Shown piece after piece: positions 9,777 to 21,886 of a DNA stretch of 64,000 bases. Position 1 is the stretch's first letter. Every line of letters starts with the position of its first letter. The position numbers were made by a program, and so were the translations under genes. The stretch lies in the NCBI GenBank assembly GCA_030998225.1, contig JAPYXD010000472.1, positions 1 to 64,000 on the forward strand. Reading direction: 5' to 3'. The DNA is from Diplolepis rosae (Eukaryota; Arthropoda; Insecta; Hymenoptera; Diplolepididae). Below the pieces are notes generated by a model. It was not told the origin of the DNA, searched no databases, and saw only the letters and a program-made list of their open reading frames with translations.

Positions 9777-12700
9777 ATGACGAGATCTCTAAAATATGTA
9801 CAAGGTATCATAAATTTCAGTTCTCAGCTTAAGTTCCCTGAGTAAGATGTTTTTTAAGCACATGGACCACTAGATATAATTTACAAAATGACGGGATCTC
9901 TAAAACATAATCCAGGTATCCTTAATTTCAGTTCTCAGCTTAAGTTCCCTGAGGAAGATGTTTTTTAAGCATCTGGACTACTAAATATAATTTTCAAAAT
10001 GACGAGATCTCTAAAATATGTACTAGGTATAAAAAATTTTCAGTTCTCAGCTTAAGTTCCCTGAGGAAGATGGTTTTTAAGCACCTGGACTACTAGATAT
10101 AATTTTCAAAATGTCGAGATCTCTAAAATATGTACTAGGTATCATAAATTTCAGTTCTCAGCTTAAGTTCCCTGAGGAAGATGGTTTTTAAGCACCTGGA
10201 CTACTAGATATAATTTTTAAAATGACGAGATCTCTAAAATATGTACTAGGTATCATAAATTTCAGTTCTCAGCTTAAGTTCCCTGAGTAAGATGGTTTTT
10301 AAGCACATGGACTACTAGATATAATATACAAAATGACGGGATCTCTAAAACATAATCCAGGTATCCTTAATTTCAGTCCTCAGCTTAAGTTCCCTGAGGA
10401 AGATGTTTTATAAGCACCTGGACTACTAAATATAATTTTCAAAATGACGAGATCTCTAAAATATGTACTAAGTATAAAAAATTTTCAGCTCTCAGCTTAA
10501 GTTCCCTGAGGAAGATGGTTTTTAAGCACCTGGACTACTAGATATAATTTTTAAAATGACGAGATCTCTAAAATATGTACTAGGTATCATAAATTTCAGT
10601 TCTCAGCTTAAGTTCCCTGAGGAAGTTGGTTTTTATGCACGTGGATTACTAAATATAATTTTCAAAATGACAAGATCTCTAAAATATGTACTAGGTATCA
10701 TAAATTTAAGTTCTCGGCTTAAGTTCCCTGAGGAAGATGTATTTTAGGCACCTGGACTACTAGATATATTTTTTAGAATCACTGGACCACTGAAATACCA
10801 TTCGGATATCTTAAATTTTAGTTCTCAGATTAAGTTCCCTGAGGAAGATGTATTTTAGGTACTTGGACTACTAAATATAATTTTCAAAATGACGAGATCT
10901 CTAAAATATGTACTAGGTATAAAAAATGTTCAGTTCTCAGCTTAAGTTCCCTGAGGAAGATGGTTTTTAAGCACCTGGACTACTAGATATAATTTTTAAA
11001 ATGACGAGATCTCTAAAATATGTACTAGGTATCATAAATTTCAGTTCTCAGCTTAAGTTCCCTGAGGAAGATGTATTTTAGGTACTTGGACTACTAAATA
11101 TAATTTTTTAAATGACGAGATCTCTAAAATATGTACTAGGTATCTTAATTATCAGTTCTCAGCTTAAGTTCGCTGAGGAAGATGTATTTTAGGTACTTGG
11201 ACTACTAAATATAATTTTTTAAATGACGAGATCTCTAAAATATGTACTAGGTATCTTAATTATCAGTTCTCAGCTTAAGTTCGCTGAGGAAGATGTTTTT
11301 TGAGCACCTGGACTACCAGATATAATTTTTAGAATCACTGGACCACTGAAATACCATTCGGATATATTAAATTTTAGTTCTCAGATTAAGTTCCCTGAGG
11401 AAGATGTATTTTAGGTACTTGGACTACTAAATATAATTTTCAAAATGACGAGATCTCTAAAATATGTACTAGGTATAAAAAATGTTCAGTTCTCAGCTTA
11501 AGTTCCCTGAGGAAGATGGTTTTTAAGCACCTGGACTACTAGATATAATTTTTAAATTGACCAGATCTCTAAAATATGTACTAGGTATCATAAATTTCAG
11601 TTCTCAGCTTAAGTTCCCTGAGTAAGATGGTTTTTAAGCACATGGACTACTAGATATAATTTACAAAATGACGGGATCTCTAAAACATAATCCAGGTATC
11701 CTTAATTTCAGTTCTCAGCTTAAGTTCCCTGAGGAAGATGTTTTTTAAGCATCTGGACTACTAAATATAATTTTCAAAATGACGAGATCTCTAAAATATG
11801 TACTAGGTATAAAAAATTTTCAGTTCTCAGCTTAAGTTCCCTGAGGAAGATGGTTTTTAAGCACCTGGACTACTAGATATAATTTTCAAAATGACAAGAT
11901 CTCTAAAATATGTACTAGGTATCATAAATTTCAGTTCTCAGCTTAAGTTCCCTGAGGAAGATGGTTTTTAAGCACCTGGACTACTAGATATAATTTTTAA
12001 AATAACAAGATCTCTAAAATATGTACTAGGTATCATAAATTTCAGTTCTCAGCTTAAGTTCCCTGACTAAGATGGTTTTTAAGCACCTGGACTACTAGAT
12101 ATAATATTCAAAATGACGGGATCTCTAAAATATAATCCAGGTATCCTTAATTTCAGTTCTCAGCTTAAGTTCCCTGAGGAAGAGGTTTGTTAATCACCTG
12201 GACTACTAAATAAAATTTTTATATGAAGAGATCTGTAAAATATGTACTATGTATCTTAATTATCATTTCTCAGCTTAAGTTCCCTGAGGAAGATGGATTT
12301 TAAGCACCTGGAGTACTAGATATAATTTTCAAAATGACGGGATCTCTAAAATATAGTCCAGGTATCCTTAATTTTCAGTTCTCAGCTTAAGTTCCCTGAG
12401 GAAGATGGTTTTTAAGCACCTGGACTACTAGATATAATTTTTAAAATGACGAGATCTCTAAAATATGTACTAGGTTTCATAAATTTCAGTTCTCGGCTTA
12501 AGTTCCCTGAGGAAGATGTATTTTAGGCACCTGGACTACTAGATATAATTTTTAGAATGACTGGACCACTGAAATATCATTCGGTTATCTTAAATTTTAG
12601 TTCTCAGCTTAAGTTCCCTGAGGAAGATGTATTTAGGTACTTGGACTACTAACCATAATTCTTAAAATGACGAGATCTCTAAAATATGTACTAGGTATCA

Positions 12701-14000
12701 TAAATTTCAGTTCTCAGCTTAAGTTCCCTGAGTAAGATGGTTTTTAAGCACCTGGACTACTGGATATAATTTTCAAAATGACGGGATCTCTAAAATATAA
12801 TCCAGGTATCATTAATTTCAGTTATCTGCTTCAGTTACCTGAGGAAGATGTTTTTTAAGCACCTGGACTACTAAATATAATTTTTAAAATGACGAGATCT
12901 CTAAAATATGTACTAGGTATAAAAAATTATCAGTTCTCAACTTAAGTTCCCTGAGGAAGATGGTTTTTAAGCACCTGGACTACTAGATATAATTTTTAAA
13001 ATGACGAGATCTCTAACATATGTACTAGGTATCATAAATTTCAGTTCTCAGCTTAAGTTCCCTGAGGAAGAAATTTTTTAAGTACCTGGACTACTAAATA
13101 TAATTTTCAAAATGACAAGATTTCTAAAAGATGTACTAGGTATCAAAAATTTTCAGTTCTCAGCTTAAGTTCCCTGAGGAAGATGGTTTTTAAGCACCTG
13201 GACTACTAGTTATAATTTTCAAAATGACGGGATCTCTAAAATATAATCCAGGTATCCTTAATTTCAGTTCTCAACTTAAGTTCCCTGAGGAAGATGTTTT
13301 TTATGCACCTGGACTACTAAATATAATTTTTAAAGTGACGAGATCTCTAAAATATGTACTAGGAATCATAAATTTCAGTTCTCGGCTTAAGTTCCCTGAG
13401 GAAGATGTATTTTAGGCACCTGGACTACTAGATATATTTTTTAGACTCACTGGACCACTGAAATACCATTCGGATATCTTAAATCTTAGTTCTCAGCTTA
13501 AGTTCCCTGAGGAAGATGTATTTTAGGTACTTGGACTACTAAATAAAATTTTAAAAATGACGAAATCTCTAAAATATGTACTAGGTCTCAAAAAATTAAG
13601 TTCTCAGCTTAAGTTCCATGAGGAAGATGGTTTTTAAGCACCTGGACTACTAGATATAATTTTTAAAATGACGAGATCTCTAAAATATGTACTAGGTATC
13701 ATAAATTTCAGTTCTCAGCTTAAGTTCCCTGAGGAAGATGTATTTTAGGTACTTGGACTAGTAAATATAATTTTTAAAATGACTGGATCACTGAAATACC
13801 ATTCGAATATCTTAAATTTTAGTTCTCAGCATAACTTCCCTGAGGAAAATGTATTTTAGGTACTTGGACTACTAAATAAAATTTTTTAAATGACGAGATC
13901 TCTAAAATATGTACTAGGTATCTTAATTATCAGTTCTCAGCTTAAGTTCGCTGAGGAAGATGTATTTTAGGTACTTGGACTACTAAATATAATTTTTTAA

Positions 14001-17000
14001 ATGACGAGATCTCTAAAATATGTACTAGGTATCTTAATTATCAGTTCTCAGCTTAAGTTCCCTGAGGAAGATGGTTTTTAAGCACCTGGACTACTAGATA
14101 TAATTTTCAAAATGACGAGATCTCTAAAATATGTACTAGGTATCATAAATTTCAGTTCTCAGCTTAAGTTCCCTGAGTAAGATGGTTTTTAAGCACCTGG
14201 ACTACTAGATATAATTTTCAAAATGACGGGATCTCTAAAATATATTCCAGGTAACCTTAATTTCAGTTCTCAGCTTAAGTTCCCTGAGGAAGATGTATTT
14301 TAAGCACCTGGACTACTTAATATAATTTTTAAAATGACGAGATCTCTAAAATATGTACTAGGTATCATAAATTTCAGTTCTCGGCTTAAGTTCCCTGAGG
14401 AAGATGTATTTTAGGCACCTGGACTACTAGATATAATTTTTAGAATGACTGGACCACTGAAATACCATTCGGATATCTTAGATTTTAGTTCTCATCTTAA
14501 GTTCCCTGAGGAAGATGTATTTTAGGTACCTGGGCTACTAAATATCATTTTTAAAATGACGAGATCTATAAAATATGTACTAGGTATCATAAATTTCAGT
14601 TCTCAGCTTAAGTTCCCTGAGTAAGATGGTTTTTAAGCACATGGACTACTAGATATAATTTTCAAAATGACGGGATCTCTAAAACATAATCCAGGTATCC
14701 TTAATTTCAGTTCTCAGCTTAAGTTCCCTGAGGAAGATGTTTTATAAGCACCTGGACTACTAAATATAATTTTCAAAATGACGAGATCTCTAAAATATGT
14801 ACTAGGTATAAAAAATTTTCAGTTCTCAGCTTAAGTTCCCTGAGGAAGATGTTTTTTAAGCACTTGGACTTCTAAATATAACTTTTAAAATGACGAGATC
14901 TCTATCATATGTACTAGGTATCACAAATTTCAGTTCTCAGCTTAAGTTCCCTGAGGAAGATGTTTTTTAAGCACCTGGACTACTAAATATAATTTTCAAA
15001 ATGACAAGATCTCTAAAATATGTACTAGGAATCATAAATTTCAGTTCTCGGCTTAAGTTCCCTGAGGAAGATGTATTTTAGGCACCTGGACTACTAGATA
15101 TAATTTTTAGAATCACTGGACCACTGAAATACCATTCGGATATCTTAAATTTTAGTTCTCAGATTAAGTTCCCTGAGGAAGATGTATTTTAGGTACTTGG
15201 ACTACTAAATATAATTTTCAAAATGACGAGATCTCTAAAATATGTACTAGGTATAAAAAATGTTCAGTTCTCAGCTTAAGTTCCCTGAGGAAGATGGTTT
15301 TTAAGCACCTGGACTACTAGATATAATTTTTAAAATGACGAGATCTCTAAAATATGTACTAGGTATCATAAATTTCAGTTCTCAGCTTAAGTTCCCTGAG
15401 GAAGATGTATTTTAGGTACTTGGACTACTAAATATAATTTTTTAAATGACGAGATCTCTAAAATATGTACTAGGTATCTTAATTATCAGTTCTCAGCTTA
15501 AGTTCGCTGAGGAAGATGTATTTTAGGTACTTGGACTACTAAATATAATTTTTTAAATGACGAGAACTCTAAAATATGTACTAGGTATCTTAATTATCAG
15601 TTCTCAGCTTAAGTTCCCTGAGGAAGATGGTTTTTAAGCACCTGGAATACTAGATATAATTTTCAAAATGACGGTGTCTCTAAAACATAATCCAGGTATC
15701 CTTAATTTCAGTTCTCAGCTTAAGTTCCCTGAGGAAGATGTTTTTTAAGCACCTGGACTACTAAATATAATTTTCAAAATGACGAGATCTCTAAAATATG
15801 TACTAGGTATCATAAATTTCAGTTCTCGGCTTAAGTTCCCTGCGGAAGATGTATTTTAAGCACCTGGACTACTAAATATAATTTTTAGAATCACTGGACC
15901 ACTGAAATACCATTCGGATATCTTAAATTTTAGTTCTCAGATTAAGTTCCCTGAGGAAGATGTATTTTAGGTACTTGGACTACTAAATATAATTTTCAAA
16001 ATGACGAGATCTCTAAAATATGTACTAGGTATAAAAAATGTTCAGTTCTCAGCTTAAGTTCCCTGAGGAAGATGGTTTTTAAGCACCTGGACTACTAGAT
16101 ATAATTTTTAAAATGACGAGATCTCTAAAATATGTACTAGGTATCATAAATTTCAGTTCTCAGCTTAAGTTCCCTGAGGAAGATGTATTTTAGGTACTTG
16201 GACTAGTAAATATAATTTTTAAAATGACTGGACCACTGAAATACCATTCGGATATCTTAAATTTTAGTTCTCAGCATAACTTCCCTGAGGAAAATGTATT
16301 TAGGTACTTGGACTACTAAATATAATTCTTAAAATGACGAGATCTCTAAAATATGTACAAGGTATCATAAATTTCAGTTCTCAGCTTAAGTTCCCTGAGT
16401 AAGATGTTTTTTAAGCACATGGACCACTAGATATAATTTACAAAATGACGGGATCTCTAAAACATAATCCAGGTATTCTTAATTTCAGTTCTCAGCTTAA
16501 GTTCCCTGAGGAAGATGTTTTTTAAGCATCTGGACTACTAAATATAATTTTCAAAATGACGAGATCTCTAAAATATGTACTAGGTATAAAAAATTTTCAG
16601 TTCTCAGCTTAAGTTCCCTGAGGAAGATGGTTTTTAAGCACCTGGACTACTAGATATAATTTTCAAAATGTCGAGATCTCTAAAATATGTACTAGGTATC
16701 ATAAATTTCAGTTCTCAGCTTAAGTTCCCTGAGGAAGATGGTTTTTAAGCACCTGGACTACTAGCTATAATTTTTAAAATGACAAGATCTCTAAAATATG
16801 TACTAGGTATCATAAATTTCAGTTCTCAGCTTAAGTTCCCTGAGTAAGATGTATTTTAGGCACTTACACTACTAGATATAATTTACAAAATGACGGGATC
16901 TTAAAAATATAATCCAGATATCCTTAATTTCAGTTCTCAGCTTAAGTTCCCTGAGGAAGATGTTTTATAAGCACCTGGACTACTAAATATAATTTTCAAA

Positions 17001-20000
17001 ATGACGAGATCTCTAAAATATGTACTAAGTATAAAAAATTTTCAGTTCTCAGCTTAAGTTCTCTAAGGAAGATGTTTTTTAAGCACCTGGACTACTAGAT
17101 ATAATTTTCAAATTGACGAGATCTCTAAAATATGTACTAGGTATCATAAATTTCAGTTCTCGGCTTAAGATCCCTGAGGAAGCTGTTTTTTAAGCACGTG
17201 GATTACTAAATATAATTTTCAAAATGACAAGATCTCTAAAATATGTACTAGGTATCATAAATTTCAGTTCTCGGCTTAAGTTCCCTGAGGAAGATGTATT
17301 TTAGGCACCTGGACTACTAGATATAATTTTTAGAATCACTGGACCACTGAAATACCATTCGGATATCTTAAATTTTAGTTCTCAGATTAAGTTCCCTGAG
17401 GAAGATGTATTTTAGGTACTTGGACTACTAAATATAATTTTCAAAATGACGAGATCTCTAAAATATGTACTAGGTATAAAAAATGTTCAGTTCTCAGCTT
17501 AAGTTCCCTGAGGAAGATGGTTTTTAAGCACCTGGACTACTAGATATAATTTTTAAAATGACGAGATCTCTAAAATATGTACTAGGTATCATAAATTTCA
17601 GTTCTCAGCTTAAGTTCCCTGAGGAAAATGTATTTTAGGTACTTGGACTACTAAATAAAATTTTTTAAATGACGAGATCTCTAAAATATGTACTAGGTAT
17701 CTTAATTATCAGTTCTCAGCTTAAGTTCGCTGAGGAAGATGTATTTTAGGTACTTGGACTACTAAATATAATTTTTTAAATGACGAGATCTCTAAAATAT
17801 GTACTAGGTATCTTAATTATCAGTTCTCAGCTTAAGTTCCCTGAGGAAGATGGTTTTTAAGCACCTGGACTACTAGATATAATTTTTAGACTCACTGGAC
17901 CACTGAAATACCATTCGGATATCTTAAATTTCAGTTCTCAGATTAAGTTCCCTGAGGAAGATGTATTTTAGGTACTTGGACTACTAAATATAATTTTCAA
18001 AATGACGAGATCTCTAAAATATGTACTAGGTATAAAAAATGTTCAGTTCTCAGCTTAAGTTCCCTGAGGAAGATGGTTTTTAAGCACCTGGACTACTAGA
18101 TATAATTTTTAAAATGACGAGATCTCTAAAATATGTACTAGGTATCATAAATTTCAGTTCTCAGCTTAAGTTCCCTGAGGAAGATGTATTTTAGGTACTT
18201 GGACTAGTAAATATAATTTTTAAAATGACTGGACCACTGAAATACCATTCGGATATCTTAAATTTTAGTTCTCAGCATAACTTCCCTGAGGAAAATGTAT
18301 TTAGGTACTTGGACTACTAAATATAATTCTTAAAATGACGAGATCTCTAAAATATGTACAAGGTATCATAAATTTCAGTTCTCAGCTTAAGTTCCCTGAG
18401 TAAGATGGTTTTTAAGCACATGGACTACTAGATATAATTTACAAAATGACGGGATCTCTAAAACATAATCCAGGTATCCTTAATTTCAGTTCTCAGCTTA
18501 AGTTCCCTGAGGAAGATGTTTTTTAAGCATCTGGACTACTAAATATAATTTTCAAAATGACGAGATCTCTAAAATATGTACTAGGTATAAAAAATTTTCA
18601 GTTCTCAGCTTAAGTTCCCTGAGGAAGATGGTTTTTAAGCACCTGGACTACTAGATATAATTTTCAAAATGTCGAGATCTCTAAAATATGTACTAGGTAT
18701 CATAAATTTCAGTTCTCAGCTTAAGTTCCCTGAGGAAGATGGTTTTTAAGCACCTGGACTACTAGATATAATTTTTAAAATAACGAGATCTCTAAAATAT
18801 GTACTAGGTATCATAAATTTCAGTTCTCAGCTTAAGTTCCCTGAGTAAGATGGTTTTTAAGCACCTGGACTACTAGATATAATTTTCAAAATGACGGGAT
18901 CTCTAAAACATAATCCAGGTATCCTTAATTTCAGTTCTCAGCTTAAGTTCCCTGAGGAAGATGTTTTTTAAGCACCTGGACTACTAAATATAATTTTTGA
19001 AATGACGAGATCTTTAAAATATTTACTAGGTATCTTAATTATCATTTCTCAGCTTAAGTTCCCTGAGGAAGATGGATTTTAAGCACCTGGACTACTAGAT
19101 ATAATTTTCAAAATGACGGGATCTCTAAAATATAGTCCAGGTATCCTTAATTTTCTGTTCTCAGCTTAAGTTCCCTGAGGAAGATGGTTTTTAAGCACCT
19201 GGACTACTAGATATAATTTTTAAAATGACGAGATCTCTAAAATATGTACTAGGTTTCATAAATTTCAGTTCTCGGCTTAAGTTCCCTGAGGAAGATGTAT
19301 TTTAGGCACCTGGACTACTAGATATAATTTTTAGAATGACTGGACCACTGAAATACCATTCGGATATCTTAAATTTTAGTTCTCAGCTTAAGTTCCCTGA
19401 GGAAGATGTATTTAGGTACTTGGACTACTAACTATAATTCTTAAAATGACGAGATCTCTAAAATATGTACTAGGTATCATAAATTTCAGTTCTCAGCTTA
19501 AGTTCCCTGAGTAAGATGGTTTTTAAGCACCTGGACTACTAGATATAATTTTCAAAATGACGGGATCTCTAAAATATAATCCAGGTATCATTAATTTCAG
19601 TTCTCAGCTTAAGTTCCCTGAGGAAGATGTTTTCTAAGCACCTGGACTACTAAATATAATTTTCAATATGACAAGATCTCTAAAATATGTACTAGGTATA
19701 AAAAATTATCAGTTCTCAACTTAAGTTCCCTGAGGAAGAAATTTTTTAAGCACCTGGACTACTAGATATAATTTTCAAAATGACGGGATCTCTAAAACAT
19801 AATCCAGGTATCCTTAATTTCAGTTCTCAGCTTAAGTTCCCTGAGGAAGATGTTTTTTAAGCACCTGGACTACTAAATATAATTTTTTAAATGACGAGAT
19901 CTCTAAAATATGTACTAGGTATCAAAAATTTTCAGTTCTCAGCTTAAGTTCCCTGAGGAAGATGGTTTTTAAGCACCTGGACTACTAGATATAATTTTCA

Positions 20001-20781
20001 AAATGACGGGATCTCTAAAATATAATCCAGGTATCCTTAATTTCAGTTCTCAGCTTAAGTTCCCTGAGGAAGATGTTTTTTAAGCACCTGGACTACTAAA
20101 TATAATTTTCAAAATGACGAGATCTCTAAAATATGTACTAGGTATCAAAAATTTTCAGTTCTCAGCTTAAGTTCCCTGAGGAAGATGGTTTTTAAGCACC
20201 TGGACTACTAGATATATTTTTTAGACTCACTGGACCACTGAAATACCATTCGGATATCTTAAATTTTAGTTCTCAGCTTAAGTTCCCTGAGGAAGATGTA
20301 TTTTAGGTACTTGGACTACTAAATATAATTTTTAAAATGACGAGATCTCTAAAATATGTACTAGGTATAAAAAATGTTCAGTTCTCAGCTTAAGTTCCAT
20401 GAGGAAGATGGTTTTTAAGCACCTGGACTACTAGATATAATTTTTAAAATGACGAGATCTCTAAAATATGTACTAGGTATCATAAATTTCAGTTCTCAGC
20501 TTAAGTTCCCTGAGGAAGATGTATTTTAGGTACTTGGACTAGTAAATATAATTTTTAAAATGACTGGACCACTGAAATACCATTCGAATATCTTAAATTT
20601 TAGTTCTCAGCATAACTTCCCTGAGGAAAATGTATTTTAGGTACTTGGACTACTAAATAAAATTTTTTAAATGACGAGATCTCTAAAATACGTACTAGGT
20701 ATCTTAATTATCAGTTCTCAGATTAAGTTCCCTGAGGAAGATGTATTTTAGGTATTTGGACTACTAAATATAATTTTTTAA
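14001..20781 (+). repeat. Higher-order block, copy 2 (about 61 monomers)
   Basis: This copy abuts copy 1 and keeps its order of rare variants, such as CGAGAACTCT, CCTGCGGAAGATG, GCACGTGGATTAC and ATTATCATTTCTCAGC. Relative to copy 1 it has about 221 bp more between 18170 and 18400 (an extra CATAAC monomer and its neighbour), plus single-monomer rearrangement near 19740-19860. The resemblance continues about 270 bp past 20781 into the next stretch, as expected if the copies arose by unequal exchange within a longer tandem series. Confidence 0.86.
19336..19445 (+). repeat. 110-bp type A variant lacking one T
   Basis: In this subgroup the tail reads GATGTATTTAGGTAC instead of GATGTATTTTAGGTAC. 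The loss of one T from the T4 run gives a 110-bp unit (next ATG at 19446). It is nearly always followed by CTACTAAATATAATTCTTAAA (one or two base variants), so the deletion and the C in ATTCTTAAA travel together. I saw the deletion only in type A copies. It removes the codon-27 stop from frame but exposes the TAA of CTACTAA a few codons later. Confidence 0.9.
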
Positions 20782-21886
20782 ATGACGAGATCTCTAAAAT
20801 ATGTACTAGGTATCTTAATTATCAGTTCTCAGCTTATGTTCCCTGAGGAAGATGGTTTTTAAGCACCTGGACTACTACATATAATTTTCAAAATGACGAG
20901 ATCTCTAAAATATGTACTAGTATCATAAATTTCAGTTCTCGGCTTAAGTTCCCTGAGTATGATGGTTTTTAAGCACCTGGACTACTAGATATAATTTTCA
21001 AAATGACGGGATCTCTAAAATATAGTCCAGGTATCCTTAATTTTCAGTTCTCAGCTTAAGTTCCCTGAGGAAGATGTTTTTTAAGCATCTGGACTACTAA
21101 ATATAATTTTCAAAATGACGAGATCTCTAAAATATGTACTAGGTATAAAAAACTTTCAGTTCTCAGCTTAAGTTCCCTGAGGAAGATGGTTTTTAAGCAC
21201 CTGGACTACTAGATATAATTTTCAAAATGTCGAGATCTCTAAAATATGTACTAGGTATCATAAATTTCAGTTCTCAGCTTAAGTTCCCTGAGGAAGATGG
21301 TTTTTAAGCACCTGGACTACTAGATATAATTTTTAAAATGACGAGATCTCTAAAATATGTACTAGGTATCATAAATTTCAGTTCTCAGCTTAAGTTCCCT
21401 GAGGAAGATGGTTTTTAAGCACCTGGACTACTAGATATAATTTTCAAAATGACGGGATCTCTAAAATATAATCCAGGTATCCTTAATTTCAGTTCTCAGC
21501 TTAAGTTCCCTGAGGAAGATGTTTTTTAAGCACCTGGACTACTAAATAATTTTTTAAATGACGAGATCTCTAAAATATGTACTAGGTATCTAAATAATCA
21601 GATCTCAGCTTAAGTTCACGGAGCAAGTTGGATATTAAGCACCTGGACGACGAGATATAATTTTCAAAATGACGGGATCTCTAAAATATAGTCCAGGTAT
21701 CCTTAATTTTCAGTTCTCAGCTTAAGTTCCCTGAGGAAGATGGTTTTTAAGCACCTGGACTACTAGATATAATTTTTAAAATGACGAGATCTCTAAAATA
21801 TGTACTAGTATTCATAAATTTCAGTTCTCGGCTTAAGTTCCCTGAGGAAGATGTATTTTAGGCACCTGGACTACTAGATATAATTT
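20782..21886 (+). repeat. Satellite stretch with one degraded monomer
   Basis: About ten monomers join the large tandem duplication to the next one. The first few resemble the beginning of the 6.6 kb block (GAGTATGATGG and TATAGTCCAGG variants). A degraded monomer at 21545-21655 reads AAATAATCAGATCTCAGC, TTCACGGAGCAAGTTGG and CCTGGACGACGAG. A short junction ACTAAATAATTTTTTAAATG near 21540 lacks a few bases of the usual TATAA. No unique sequence was seen. Confidence 0.8.

Larger units (their letters stand above)
7445..14000 (+). repeat. Higher-order block, copy 1 (about 59 monomers)
   Basis: This 6,556-bp block is followed directly by a second copy starting at 14001. Marker variants keep the same offset over the whole length. 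TATATTCCAGG is at 7685 and 14241, ATGACGGTGTC at 9111 and 15668, and CATAAC at 9718 and 16275. GTACTAAGTATA lies in the monomers starting 10444 and 17001, and CATAAC recurs at 13830 and 20611. The offset is 6,556-6,557 bp up to about 11.5 kb and then 6,778-6,781 bp, because copy 2 carries about two extra monomers. The block itself contains smaller internal repeats. Confidence 0.87.
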
